A stretch of 64,000 bases of DNA. It comes from Syntrophotalea carbinolica DSM 2380 (lineage in GTDB: Bacteria > Desulfobacterota > Desulfuromonadia > Desulfuromonadales > Syntrophotaleaceae). Under the pieces are notes generated by a model. The model had not been told where the DNA came from. It did not search any database and saw nothing but the letters and a program-made list of their open reading frames with translations. The stretch spans positions 1,302,001 through 1,366,000 of the forward strand of contig NC_007498.2 of NCBI RefSeq assembly GCF_000012885.1, written 5' to 3'. Numbering within the stretch: position 1 is the first letter of the stretch; the number at the start of each line of letters is the position of its first letter. The position numbers and the translations under genes were made by a program. Positions 16,611-25,643 of this stretch are shown here, in pieces.

Positions 16611-17705
16611 TTATGGCATCGGCGGAATGATAGCATCGACCGGTGCCTGTCGGGAGATGTTTTTTGCCGTAAAGGGCCGCGATCCCTCCGGAAGCGGATA
16701 CGGGGGTGCTGTTCCCGGCGTGGGGGGGGCGATGGCGGACCATGCTTTATTCAAGGCCTCCGGCGTCCAGTCGCATTTCAGGCAAGCTTTTTCGAGGAAT
16801 TGATAGAGAGGGTTGTCGCAGACTCCCTCCCAGAAGCCCCGGGCGAGGTGCATGTATTCGCGACACAGACTGTTTTCGTTGCGACCCAACACGTCCATGC
16901 AATAAGCCTTGAGGCAGGCCATGGCCGTGTTTTTCTTGATTTCCGGTTTAAGTTCCTCGAGCCGTTCTGTCCCGGGGGGGAGGAACAGGTTCAAGGCCAT
17001 CATTTTGGTCAGATACAGCACCTGGATCAAGGTTTTATCCTTGATGCTGATCGATGAGGCTGAAGCTTCGTGCCTCCTGTATTGAACCAGTATTTCTTTT
17101 CTGTATCCGACATCCCAACCGAAATTGAGTAAGAGGACCGGGAGACAATCGGAAAACTCATATCCTCCGACCTCGCGCATGCATTCCGTCCTGATCAACA
17201 TTTGGACGGGTGCGGTGTGCCAACCCAGGAGATTGACCCTGGCTTCTTCCATGCCGGGTATGATTCCACTGTCTTTATAAAAAACATGGCTGGGATAGAC
17301 GTTGCCTTGGTCGTCGATATACTCCTTTTCGGCGAAGACATAACCTAAGTCCGGATTTGAATCGAAAACTTCAAGGTTTAGTTTTAAAAAATCCGGTTTT
17401 AGTATGTCGTCTGCATGTAAAAATACTATATATTTGCCACGGGCAATATCGAGGCATTTATTCCAGTTTTTTATCGGCAGAGGTATATGTCTATCCAGGT
17501 TTACGGCAACAATCCTGCTATCCATTTTTTTATAGTGTTTGATAATGTCCCAGGAATTATCGGTTGAAACGTTGTTTACAATAAGTAATTCAAAATCGGT
17601 AAAGGTTTGTGATAGTGCACTTTCAATAGCCCCACCAATATATTTCCCCATGTTGTAGTTAGGTATGGCAATGGTAACCAATGGGGTGTTTTTTTTGTGT
17701 AACAT
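16611..17705 (-). CDS. Family 2 glycosyltransferase
   Basis: 364 residues. A GT-A fold at about 8-230: VTIAIPNYN at the start of the nucleotide fold, LHADD as the DxD-type metal site (about 97), and VNNVSTDNSWDII. The C-terminal 100 residues are helical and end in a Pro/Ala-rich tail. SD AAGGAG lies before the ATG. The first third is AT-rich compared with the rest. It probably adds a sugar to the flagellar glycan or to a shared carrier; donor and acceptor are unknown. Confidence 0.9.
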   Translation of the reverse strand: MLHKKNTPLVTIAIPNYNMGKYIGGAIESALSQTFTDFELLIVNNVSTDNSWDIIKHYKKMDSRIVAVNLDRHIPLPIKNWNKCLDIARGKYIVFLHADDILKPDFLKLNLEVFDSNPDLGYVFAEKEYIDDQGNVYPSHVFYKDSGIIPGMEEARVNLLGWHTAPVQMLIRTECMREVGGYEFSDCLPVLLLNFGWDVGYRKEILVQYRRHEASASSISIKDKTLIQVLYLTKMMALNLFLPPGTERLEELKPEIKKNTAMACLKAYCMDVLGRNENSLCREYMHLARGFWEGVCDNPLYQFLEKACLKCDWTPEALNKAWSAIAPPTPGTAPPYPLPEGSRPFTAKNISRQAPVDAIIPPMP

Positions 17706-17751
17706 GGATGCTCCTTGCGCAATTGTTGCATTTTATTAAATTGGATAAACG

Positions 17752-19074
17752 CTAAATAAATGGTGTGCTATCATCATTTGCAATTTCTGAAAGGCGATGT
17801 GACCATCGCATCAATTTTTTATTGTCGGGAAAATACTTATGGAAATGGTGTGCCGTTCCCTTGGTCTTTTCGATGAGACCGTGGACCGACAGGTCCGTTA
17901 ACATGGATTCGCCGATGGTATCTTCTGCGAAGATTTGAGGTGTTTTTTGACACGACAGGAACCAATCGGGCGGTTCTTTGCCGAAAATATCGATAAAGGA
18001 AACGGTTTCTTTGTCGGTGCCCAATAGTTCCTGATAGTGGTCGGTCAGCAAGGACTCCATTTTTTTTCCGGAAAACCGCTCTCGGGTCGTGATGGCAGCC
18101 CGCTTGCCCATTTCTTTAAATTGCGCGGGGTTATTTTTTATCCAATCGATGGCGTCGGCAAGTTCCTGCGGAGATTCGATGATGAATCCCGTTTTCATGG
18201 GGGCGACGATATGACGTTCCGCGGGATTGTTGAGAACGATCGGGACGATACCCATGGCCATCGTTTCCAACAATGCATTTTCGGTGGTGCCGTAATGTTC
18301 GGGGTTGAGCAGGTAGATGAGGGTATTGATCGACATCAATTCGCCGACGACATTTTCTTTAAATCCGCAAAAATCCAATAGTCCCCTGCGTCCCGCTCGA
18401 TCGCACTGTTGTTGCAGGATGTCCTTATTCAGTTCGTCGCCGATCATTTTTACGGTGAAATGAGGCTCCCTGATGGCCACCAGGAAATCGACGTAACGGG
18501 GGTGGAGTTTGGAGAAATTCAAACTGCCGATATATCCCGCCTTTATATCGCACCCCTCCGGTTCCTCCTTTACGGGGAAACCGGAGAACCCCCCGCAGCT
18601 ATTCACCACGCCGAGGCGGTTCCTTACTTCCTCCGGTAGATTTTTTACCGGGCCGGCTTCGTAGGAACAGGGCGAGGTAAACAGGAACCTGTGCGCCGCG
18701 CGATATAATTCCGGGGGCGTAACCGGCGTATGCAGACCGGACACGTGGCTCCAGACGAGTAACCGCATCGGCGGAAACGGTTGGCTGCACAGGCTCCGGA
18801 GGGTGGCAGGATGATTCCACCATTCGAGTTGTACGATGTCGGCCGCGGAAACCATTGTGGCCAACTCCCTTTTGGCCGGCGCGATGACCACATCGCATCC
18901 GGTGGCCTTTGCCCTGTCGACAAAAATCCTTTTTTCCGGTTCTTCCAGACAGGCGATGGTATGATGCACCGGTGATTTCACCTGGGCCGCTTGCTCCACG
19001 AGGCCACTGAGGGCTTTACCGACTCCGCCACCGAGATGGGGGGTAATATGGAGGACTTGGATCAGGTTTTTCAT
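17752..19074 (-). CDS. GT-B glycosyltransferase (family 4/1-like)
   Basis: 440 residues from the ATG at 19074, which overlaps the radical SAM stop by 4 bp; a longer frame upstream is only the shadow of that gene. The start VLHITPHLGGGVGKALSGL is the typical N-terminal glycine loop of GT4 enzymes. The C-terminal Rossmann domain has AGYIGSLNFSKLHPRYVDFL and the donor-binding ENALLETMAMGIVPIVLNN (about 290). An extra C-terminal helical region of 80 residues is unassigned. Probable role: sugar transfer in flagellin glycan assembly. Confidence 0.88.
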   Translation of the reverse strand: MKNLIQVLHITPHLGGGVGKALSGLVEQAAQVKSPVHHTIACLEEPEKRIFVDRAKATGCDVVIAPAKRELATMVSAADIVQLEWWNHPATLRSLCSQPFPPMRLLVWSHVSGLHTPVTPPELYRAAHRFLFTSPCSYEAGPVKNLPEEVRNRLGVVNSCGGFSGFPVKEEPEGCDIKAGYIGSLNFSKLHPRYVDFLVAIREPHFTVKMIGDELNKDILQQQCDRAGRRGLLDFCGFKENVVGELMSINTLIYLLNPEHYGTTENALLETMAMGIVPIVLNNPAERHIVAPMKTGFIIESPQELADAIDWIKNNPAQFKEMGKRAAITTRERFSGKKMESLLTDHYQELLGTDKETVSFIDIFGKEPPDWFLSCQKTPQIFAEDTIGESMLTDLSVHGLIEKTKGTAHHFHKYFPDNKKLMRWSHRLSEIANDDSTPFI

Positions 19075-20087
19075 GGTCGCGACGCCCGGAGTTTGTTCAG
19101 GAGCATTTCGGCATACGGATCGATATTGTCCGGCAAACAGTGGGTGAGTTGTCCGCAATCGGCGCAAATTGGCTGCTCTTTTCGTTTTCCCAGAAGATGG
19201 AGACTCCGCTGTTCGAATAATTTTTCGCCGGTCCAGATACTCTTCAGACTTTCGGTCCGGATGTCGCCTACGATTAATTTTCTTGCCCAATCGAGAAAGC
19301 ACAGGCTGACCGTGCCATCGGAGTTGACCGACAGCGAGTAGAAAATATAGGGGCAGGTAGAGACTTCGCTTATCGGCTGATCGTAGATGCCTTTGCTGAT
19401 CGACAGGTCGAGGCGGTCCTTCACATCGAAATCGGGCCAACAGGGGGCGATGTTTTCGATGAATATTTTGTCGGCAATATCCCCGAAAGTCTTGAAAAAA
19501 CGTTCCTTTTCCTCCACGGAAAGATAGTCGCCGACGATTTTAATATAGATTTCGCAGTCGCCCTTGATTTCGTAGATCCGCCGGATGTTGTTTACGTAGG
19601 TGTCGAAGTCGACGCGGGTGCCGGTGAATTCGAGAAATTGCGCATCGGATAATCCGTCGACGGAGATATTGATCCGGTCGATGCCGGCATCCAGCACCGG
19701 TTTAATGGTTTCGAGATTTAGCAACGATCCATTGGTCGTGGTATCGACCGAACGGGCAACGCCGCGTTTTTTGGCATAGGCGACCATGTCGGCAAGGTGT
19801 TTGTTTAAAAACGGTTCCCCTTCCTTGTAAAGACGCAGGACTTTCAGGGGGGAGTCGAATTCACCGAGGTCGTCAACGAGTTTATGGAACAGCTCGGGAT
19901 CCATCGTCCCTTGCCATCTTCCCGTTTCTCGTATCAGTTTTTTATCGCCGTTCGGACAGAACTTACAGCGAAAATTGCAGATATTCGAAGGGTCCACAAA
20001 AAGGACAAAGGGGGTCTCCAGGGGGATGGCCTCTTCAAGCCGGGTCCGTTCTTCCCGGTTGATCCGCGGTTTGATTTCTGCTTTCAT
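19071..20087 (-). CDS. Radical SAM protein with SPASM-like C-terminus
   Basis: 338 residues from the ATG at 20087; a GTG at 20168 would add 27 residues, and neither start has a strong SD. The CxxxCxxC cluster motif is CNFRCKFC (Cys37, 41, 44), followed by a typical half-barrel (KEGEPFLNKHLADMVAYA; TTNGSLL). The C-terminus has Cys pairs in FLDWAR-flanking and ICADCGQLTHC segments that could bind an extra Fe-S cluster (SPASM type). Such enzymes modify peptides or sugars, or act as dehydrogenases or epimerases. First transcribed of its neighbours is the related gene at 21895. Its substrate is unknown. Confidence 0.85.
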   Translation of the reverse strand: MKAEIKPRINREERTRLEEAIPLETPFVLFVDPSNICNFRCKFCPNGDKKLIRETGRWQGTMDPELFHKLVDDLGEFDSPLKVLRLYKEGEPFLNKHLADMVAYAKKRGVARSVDTTTNGSLLNLETIKPVLDAGIDRINISVDGLSDAQFLEFTGTRVDFDTYVNNIRRIYEIKGDCEIYIKIVGDYLSVEEKERFFKTFGDIADKIFIENIAPCWPDFDVKDRLDLSISKGIYDQPISEVSTCPYIFYSLSVNSDGTVSLCFLDWARKLIVGDIRTESLKSIWTGEKLFEQRSLHLLGKRKEQPICADCGQLTHCLPDNIDPYAEMLLNKLRASRP

Positions 20088-20195
20088 GGCGTCTGCTATT
20101 CTCTTCCCATCTAGTCTGTTAATGGCCCCTGCCACGGGCGCGCAAGGACCACCGGTCTGTCCTGACACAATCGGTATCGGGGTCTGCTGTCTGCC

Positions 20196-21863
20196 TTATT
20201 CCCCGGTAACCGGCACCGACCGGGGTAGCCCGAAATGCGCAATATGCTCCGACCAGTCGGGATCTTGCGCGACGATATCGTTGTATATCTGTCGGTGGTG
20301 TCGGATGCGTTGCACGTCATGCCCCTGAGCATCGAACGCCCGAGCAAGATAGTAATGGGCCAGTGGATGGCGGGGATGGCGCCGTATGACTTCTTCAAAA
20401 CAACGCGCGGCGGTGTCAAAATCGCCGATACGCATCCTGTAATTATTGACGAAATTAACCTCGAGATTCATCCGATAGGTTTGCATTTCAATATGTAAAG
20501 GATCGATACCCGGGGCACGGATGACGTATTCGGTCATGTCGAGATCCCCGATTTTTTGGAATCGTTGCTCGATCCAACCGTTCTCCTTGCAAATTCTATA
20601 CAACTCGCTCCCCCGCAGGGGGGAGGCGAAATTGAAAAGGCTCCAGTCGATACCAACCTGTTTAATAAATGTGAGCGTCTTTTGACGGTCCTGTTCCGTT
20701 TCCCCGGGAAACCCGTTGATGAAGAATGCCTGCACGAAAATTTCCGCGTCGTGAAGGGATTTAACGATGGGTTGAATTTTGTCCAGACGGATCGGCTTTT
20801 TTATAATGTTTTTGAGGACGGACTCCGAGCCGGATTCAATGGCGAGGTAGATGCTGTCCACCCCGGCATTTTTCATCAAGCCGGCCAGTTCTTCATCGAT
20901 CAGGATGGCTGTAACGCCGTTCGGTATTTCGATGCGTAATTTGTAGGGAGCCAATCTCCGGAACAATTCTTTCGCCCGGCGCTTGTCCAGTAGCAACTGG
21001 TCATCGTAGATGGTCAATACATTCATCCCGTAACGGGATGCCAGCATGTCGATGTGGCCGATGATGGCGTCAACATCGGCATACCGCACCGATTTTCCGT
21101 GAAAAGACGGTTCTGCACAGAACACGCATTTAAACGGGCAACCCCGCGAGGTAATGAGAAAAAATTGCTGAACTTTTGCGTTTTCCGGTGCCGACACAAA
21201 AGGTGAAAAAGCTTCCTTCATACTGTAGGCCTGGATATCGATAAGTCCGTAGTCGACATCGATAACCTCATTCAGGTTGTCGACGGTGCGGGACGAGGGC
21301 TTTTTACCCTTATGCAGACTCTCCCGCGTAACCCATGGATCTTTTTCGATTTCACGCCATGGATCGGCGGCATCTACCAGGGTCGTTATGGCCAACTCAC
21401 CTTCGCCATAGCAAATCGCGTCGATATCCGGCTGTTCTTCCAGAATTTCGTTGTAGGAGGCAGTCGCGCTGGCACCGCCGAGAATCAGAAGGATGGAGGG
21501 ATCGAAGGTCTTGATAACTCGCGCGGTATGTTCGACATGCTTGTAGGAAACGTCAAACATCAGGGACATGCCGACGATATCCGGGCGGTGGCGGTCGAGG
21601 GCTTCCCGGAGGGTGGCCGGTGCATCGCACAGGGGAACGGTATTGAGATCGAGAATATGAATATCGACGGGGTGGCTCGCGTGCGAACGGATATAGGAGG
21701 CAAGGGTCAACACCCCGTAGGGGAATGCCAAAAAACTCCGTACCCCTTTCTGGGCGGTTTTGGCGGTGCTTTCCACCGTGTAGGGAAATATGACCAACAA
21801 TAGGGACGTCGGTCGGGATCCCCCGGATGCGGGGGCGATAGCTTTCCCGGTTTGGTCTGTCAT
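20196..21863 (-). CDS. B12-binding-type radical SAM protein
   Basis: 555 residues from the ATG at 21863 (SD GGGAG, nine bases upstream); a TTG two codons earlier is not needed. Residues about 50-165 form a cobalamin-binding-like Rossmann fold (DIHILDLNTVPL; ILLILGGASATA; CYGEGELA) without an obvious DxHxxG motif. The radical SAM core starts at SRGCPFKCVFC (Cys242, 246, 249). The C-terminal 70 residues look like one tetratricopeptide repeat (DTAARCFEEVIRRHPRHPLA). Members of this class are often C- or P-methylases acting through methylcobalamin, others rearrange rings. Expected role here is sugar modification; not provable from sequence. Confidence 0.86.
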   Translation of the reverse strand: MTDQTGKAIAPASGGSRPTSLLLVIFPYTVESTAKTAQKGVRSFLAFPYGVLTLASYIRSHASHPVDIHILDLNTVPLCDAPATLREALDRHRPDIVGMSLMFDVSYKHVEHTARVIKTFDPSILLILGGASATASYNEILEEQPDIDAICYGEGELAITTLVDAADPWREIEKDPWVTRESLHKGKKPSSRTVDNLNEVIDVDYGLIDIQAYSMKEAFSPFVSAPENAKVQQFFLITSRGCPFKCVFCAEPSFHGKSVRYADVDAIIGHIDMLASRYGMNVLTIYDDQLLLDKRRAKELFRRLAPYKLRIEIPNGVTAILIDEELAGLMKNAGVDSIYLAIESGSESVLKNIIKKPIRLDKIQPIVKSLHDAEIFVQAFFINGFPGETEQDRQKTLTFIKQVGIDWSLFNFASPLRGSELYRICKENGWIEQRFQKIGDLDMTEYVIRAPGIDPLHIEMQTYRMNLEVNFVNNYRMRIGDFDTAARCFEEVIRRHPRHPLAHYYLARAFDAQGHDVQRIRHHRQIYNDIVAQDPDWSEHIAHFGLPRSVPVTGE

Positions 21864-21894
21864 ATCCAATGTCTCCCGGTTTGATAGCGTCCGA

Positions 21895-22938
21895 TCACAG
21901 CAGGGCGGATAACATGTGGCGTTGTTCGAAAAGGAGATTTTCGATACTGGAGCAAAGGTTGCAGTGCCGGCATGCCGGCAAGTTCGTAAAATCGCCTTCG
22001 AGGTGCATTTTCCGCCATGTTTTAAGACGGTCCGATTTCAATACGGTGGCGAGGCGGTCAACCGTTGTGATGTTGTCCAACAACAATTCTTTTTTGGAAT
22101 CGACGCAGCACATGGAGATATCGCCATCGCTGTGGATCATCATCATGTAAAAGGGCTGTTCACATGGCATGGACCTTTTGAAAGAGGTCGAACCGTCGCC
22201 GTTGGCCTGCTCGATCCAGTTATGTTCTTTGGTGCACCGCACGGAAATGTTGGGATAGCCGGCGATCATCGGGCCGAAATGCGCGGAAATCAACTGCGGC
22301 TCAACGTTGTCCTTATCGTCGATCCATTCTTTGCAATCGATGCTCAGGATAATGTCAGGTGCATTTTCCCCGAGGTACTCAATGCACGCTTCGATGTTTT
22401 TTATGACCTTGTCGACACAGTCAACTCCTTTATGTTCTTTATATTTTTCGGGAGTGATGTAATCGAGTGAAACACGGAAAATATCGACTCCGGCTCCGAT
22501 CAGGGATTGCAGGCGGCCGGCTGTCAACAAGGTGCCGTTGGTAACGACGGTCATTTTTTCCGCCACGTTTGCTGCCTTGGCCTCTCCGATCATGTCGGCG
22601 AGCCGGGGATTCAGAAGGGGTTCTCCATTGCCGTGGAAGAATAGCATTTTCAGTTTCGGTAACCCTTCCAGCTTATGGACGATGTCGGAGAAGGTCGCAG
22701 GCGTCATGTGCCCCATCTGCTTTTTATTATCCGTATCCGGGTGGAACACATTTTGGCGGACTTTCCGGCTGTGGGCGGCACAGAAGGAGCACTGCAGATC
22801 GCAATGGGAACTCGGCTCGACGACCAGGGCAATCTGGCTGGCGTTACCGAGGGCATTGACAATGCTTTCGAGCCGGGCATCGACCTTGGCCGGATTTTTA
22901 AAGTCCGGAATTTCAATTTCGGGTGTTTTCGACATCAT
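21895..22938 (-). CDS. Radical SAM protein with SPASM-like C-terminus
   Basis: 347 residues. CxxxCxxC is CDLQCSFC (Cys46, 50, 53), with HGNGEPLLNPRLADMI and VVTNGTLL as the GGEP- and strand-4-like motifs. C-terminal cysteines (ISMCCVDS; CRHCNLC) suggest a second Fe-S cluster. It resembles the gene at 19071 in layout but is not a close copy. Two ATG codons in tandem (22938, 22935) are equally possible starts. It is separated from the B12-type gene downstream by 31 bp, so three radical SAM genes form one block. Confidence 0.86.
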   Translation of the reverse strand: MMSKTPEIEIPDFKNPAKVDARLESIVNALGNASQIALVVEPSSHCDLQCSFCAAHSRKVRQNVFHPDTDNKKQMGHMTPATFSDIVHKLEGLPKLKMLFFHGNGEPLLNPRLADMIGEAKAANVAEKMTVVTNGTLLTAGRLQSLIGAGVDIFRVSLDYITPEKYKEHKGVDCVDKVIKNIEACIEYLGENAPDIILSIDCKEWIDDKDNVEPQLISAHFGPMIAGYPNISVRCTKEHNWIEQANGDGSTSFKRSMPCEQPFYMMMIHSDGDISMCCVDSKKELLLDNITTVDRLATVLKSDRLKTWRKMHLEGDFTNLPACRHCNLCSSIENLLFEQRHMLSALL

Positions 22939-23017
22939 GAGTATTTAAATCCTGAAAGAGTGTCTGGGTCACGAACAGGTTTTTATCCGGGGCGTCGCGG
23001 GAGCACTTTCCCTTTCT

Positions 23018-24169
23018 TTATAATTCCCCGGGTACCGCATACAGGATGCAGCCTATGCCGCAGTAAGCGTGCAGGCGTATATAAAAACGGTAGTTGTCGA
23101 GGTTCCGGAAAAGAAATTCCTGGATTTTCCACAAACCGTCCGTGTTGTGGTAAATGGTCAGGGCCATCGCCGGCCTGCAGCGCTGGAAGGTTTCGATCCC
23201 CCCGCACACCGCCGGGTATTCGGAGCCTTCGATATGCAGCTTGATCAGGTCCAACCGCCGGAGGTTAAGCGAGTCTATGGATATTTGCCGGACCTCTATG
23301 TCGCCGTCGCCGGTAACGCACGATGCAAGGTCGCGGCGGGGCGCAAACCGGACGGTCGCATTATTTTCGCCCAGAGCCAGGCGATGGATTTCGATGTGAT
23401 CTTTTCGGCCGCCCGGTAACTCCGTGATGCCACGTCGCAGGGCATCGAAATTATCCGGGTCCGGTTCGAAGGCGAGTATTTTTTCCAGCCGGGTGCCGAC
23501 CTTCTCGATGTGCCGGAGCAGAATGCTGCCGTCGTGGGTGCCGCCATCGAGCATGACCTCCGGGGTGAAGCCCTGCGGGATGATGTCCGGAGGGTACCAT
23601 TTCGTCCCCGGGTCGGGGCGATAATCGCAGAAGACTTTCTCTTCCCGTTTTAAACGCCAATAGAGCATTTGCAGATAGGCGCAGCGGGATCGATCATCCG
23701 CCAGTCGATGAAAGACGCGGGGGATTTTCTCCCTGTCTTCCGGTGTCGGGTCGCCGTAAAACCATCCATTTGAAATAAGGTTTCCTTCACGATATGCCTC
23801 GGTAACGTCATAAAAATACCGGATGTTTCTATAGCCGAGGCTTTTCAGGTATGCAGCGATCGGGGCCACCGGGTTGTTGACGACACTGATCACGACGGTC
23901 AATGGCTCTTTATCCGCGGCCGGGAGATCTTCCGGGTGCCGGACGGGAATTCCATAAAGCTGCGATGATTCGCGATTCATATCCAGAAAACAGGTCGGTT
24001 TTATGCCGATTTTCTCGAATAATTGATACCCCAACTTCCCCAGTCCGCCGGCGCCGTAGAAGGCAAAGGCTCCCGCAAGAGGATGGAAGGGGGTCTTTTT
24101 TTCGAAAGAGGGGGTGAAAAGCTCCTCCAGGGCGTTCTGAAGGTCGCTGTGCTTGGCGGCGTCTGGCAT
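23018..24169 (-). CDS. FkbM-family methyltransferase with N-terminal nucleotide-fold domain
   Basis: 383 residues from the ATG at 24169 (SD AGGA). The N-terminal half (about 38-130) is a Rossmann-like unit: FAFYGAGGLGKLGYQLF, CFLDMNRESSQLYGIPV and VVISVVNN. The second half is an FkbM-type SAM-dependent methyltransferase: MLDGGTHDGSILLRHI, FEPDPDNFDAL, then ISIDSLNLRRLDLIKLHIEGSE. FkbM enzymes commonly O-methylate sugars in surface glycans. The N-terminal domain resembles parts of the proteins encoded at 28907 and 30750. A gap of 78 bp precedes the radical SAM gene downstream. Confidence 0.88.
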   Translation of the reverse strand: MPDAAKHSDLQNALEELFTPSFEKKTPFHPLAGAFAFYGAGGLGKLGYQLFEKIGIKPTCFLDMNRESSQLYGIPVRHPEDLPAADKEPLTVVISVVNNPVAPIAAYLKSLGYRNIRYFYDVTEAYREGNLISNGWFYGDPTPEDREKIPRVFHRLADDRSRCAYLQMLYWRLKREEKVFCDYRPDPGTKWYPPDIIPQGFTPEVMLDGGTHDGSILLRHIEKVGTRLEKILAFEPDPDNFDALRRGITELPGGRKDHIEIHRLALGENNATVRFAPRRDLASCVTGDGDIEVRQISIDSLNLRRLDLIKLHIEGSEYPAVCGGIETFQRCRPAMALTIYHNTDGLWKIQEFLFRNLDNYRFYIRLHAYCGIGCILYAVPGEL

Positions 24170-24220
24170 CAGAGATCCTGTCTTTTGCGGCAAAGGAACA
24201 TAGTGTCCGTGGGTCTAAAG

Positions 24221-25084
24221 TTATGCGCTTTTTACCGGTTCGCACCCCGTGAGCCATTGGCGCAACCGGGTGTCATCCCCCCAGAAGGCCATCGGCTCGT
24301 AATCCGGATAGGGGTAATATCCGGCATTCAGTTTCATCCGGGAGTCGCGGTGGGCGATATGATCCTCGACCAGGCGTCGTACCGAAACCGGTTGGCCGCT
24401 GCAGATATTCACAATACCGTCCAGTCCGGGGTTTTCCACAAGCTCCACGAGGATGTCGGCCATACGTTCTACCGGCAGATAGTCTCGCAACTGCTCGCCG
24501 CCGGACATGTTAAACACGGTGTCGCCCCGATTGAGGGCGCTGTTTAACTGGGCCAGAAGGCTGCCGGGGTTTTGCCCCTCGCCGTAGGTGTAAAACAGCC
24601 GCGCCCATTTCATGGCAAAGGGATGCCTGGTCCGGAGCATTTGCAGGAATTTCCGCAGGCTGTCTTTTGCCAATCCATAGGGCGTTGCCGGAAAGGTTGG
24701 CATATTTTCGTCGAGCATGCCGTTTTGCATTCCGTACTCAAAACAGGTGCCGGTAACGACCAGGTTTTTTATACCGCTGCAGATCATTTTTTTCAGAAAT
24801 CGGTAGTCGGCCGGCAGTGTCTCTTCCATGTGAACGAGGGATTTGTAATCGGGTAACCCCGGCCATGCCAAATGCATGACCGCATCCTGGATTCCGAAAA
24901 GATCCGGGTCGGTGTCCGGACGGTGAATGTCACAGGCCTTGAAATGCACCCGGTCGAACCATGGCATTTCCATGGCCCGGGTCGCATCACGCGCCACGGC
25001 CGTGACCCGGTGCCCCTTTTGCAGGAGGCGGGTTACGGTATGTCGGCCGATAAAGCCGGTGGCTCCGGTTACCAGTACATTCAT
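24221..25084 (-). CDS. NAD-dependent epimerase/dehydratase, CDP-sugar reductase-like
   Basis: 287 residues from the ATG at 25084 (SD AGGA). Extended SDR: MNVLVTGATGFIGRHTVTRL at the N-terminus, YGLAK as the catalytic Tyr-xxx-Lys, and VTGTCFEYG supplying the upstream Thr. It ends the rfbF-rfbG-rfbH-epimerase series, where CDP-abequose, paratose or ascarylose pathways have their 4-ketoreductase (RfbJ/RfbS/AscF). The likely reaction is reduction of the 4-keto group of the CDP-3,6-dideoxy sugar. Final stereochemistry cannot be read from sequence. Confidence 0.85.
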   Translation of the reverse strand: MNVLVTGATGFIGRHTVTRLLQKGHRVTAVARDATRAMEMPWFDRVHFKACDIHRPDTDPDLFGIQDAVMHLAWPGLPDYKSLVHMEETLPADYRFLKKMICSGIKNLVVTGTCFEYGMQNGMLDENMPTFPATPYGLAKDSLRKFLQMLRTRHPFAMKWARLFYTYGEGQNPGSLLAQLNSALNRGDTVFNMSGGEQLRDYLPVERMADILVELVENPGLDGIVNICSGQPVSVRRLVEDHIAHRDSRMKLNAGYYPYPDYEPMAFWGDDTRLRQWLTGCEPVKSA

Positions 25085-25097
25085 GCGGGTAGTCCTG

Positions 25098-25643
25098 TCA
25101 GGAAAAAGGTGATTCAAAATCGCAAAAAGCCTCAAATGCGGCGTCTCTGGGGGAGATGAGCGGATTGTCGTCGGGCCATGGTATGCCGGCGGAGTTCCAG
25201 AGGATGCCCCTGTCGTGTCCGGGGCTGTAAACCGTCGAAACTTTATACATCATGGTCGCCGGGCCGCGGAGGACATAAAACCCGTGTGCCATGCCTGCCG
25301 GGATGTACAGCATGTTGGCCTTGTCCGGATTCAGTTCAATGGTCGCATGTTGGCCGTAGTCGGGCGATTCCCTGCGCAAATCGACGACCGCATCCAGCAC
25401 CGCACCCCCGACACAGTAGACCAGCTTGGCGTGATCATGGGGCGGGGTTTGAAAATGCAATCCCCGCAGTACGCCCTGTTGCGATACGGAAAAATATTCT
25501 TCCCGCCAATCCGTGCAGAGGCCGTGCCGGGAAAAGGCGGGGGCATGAAATGTTTTGATAAAGGAGCCGCGTTCATCGCCCAGGACCGCCGGCAGGATTT
25601 CGTAGCAGCCTTTGAGCGGCGTTTCTCTGACGGTTACTTGCAT
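25098..25643 (-). CDS. RmlC-family sugar epimerase (AscE/RfbC-like)
   Basis: 181 residues, the usual length for dTDP-4-keto-6-deoxyhexose 3,5-epimerase. Cupin-fold motifs are intact: RGLHFQTPP with the catalytic His, VDLRRESPDYG, and YKVSTVYSPGHDRGILWN with the catalytic Tyr region. Its place between RfbH and a reductase, with no rmlA/B/D nearby, points to a CDP-sugar 5-epimerase as in the ascarylose pathway, not to rhamnose synthesis. It overlaps rfbH by 10 bp. Confidence 0.88.
   Translation of the reverse strand: MQVTVRETPLKGCYEILPAVLGDERGSFIKTFHAPAFSRHGLCTDWREEYFSVSQQGVLRGLHFQTPPHDHAKLVYCVGGAVLDAVVDLRRESPDYGQHATIELNPDKANMLYIPAGMAHGFYVLRGPATMMYKVSTVYSPGHDRGILWNSAGIPWPDDNPLISPRDAAFEAFCDFESPFS

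Noticed and set aside
25098-25643. Epimerase as part of a dTDP-rhamnose pathway
   Set aside because: No rmlA, rmlB or rmlD in the window; it lies directly behind CDP-sugar genes.
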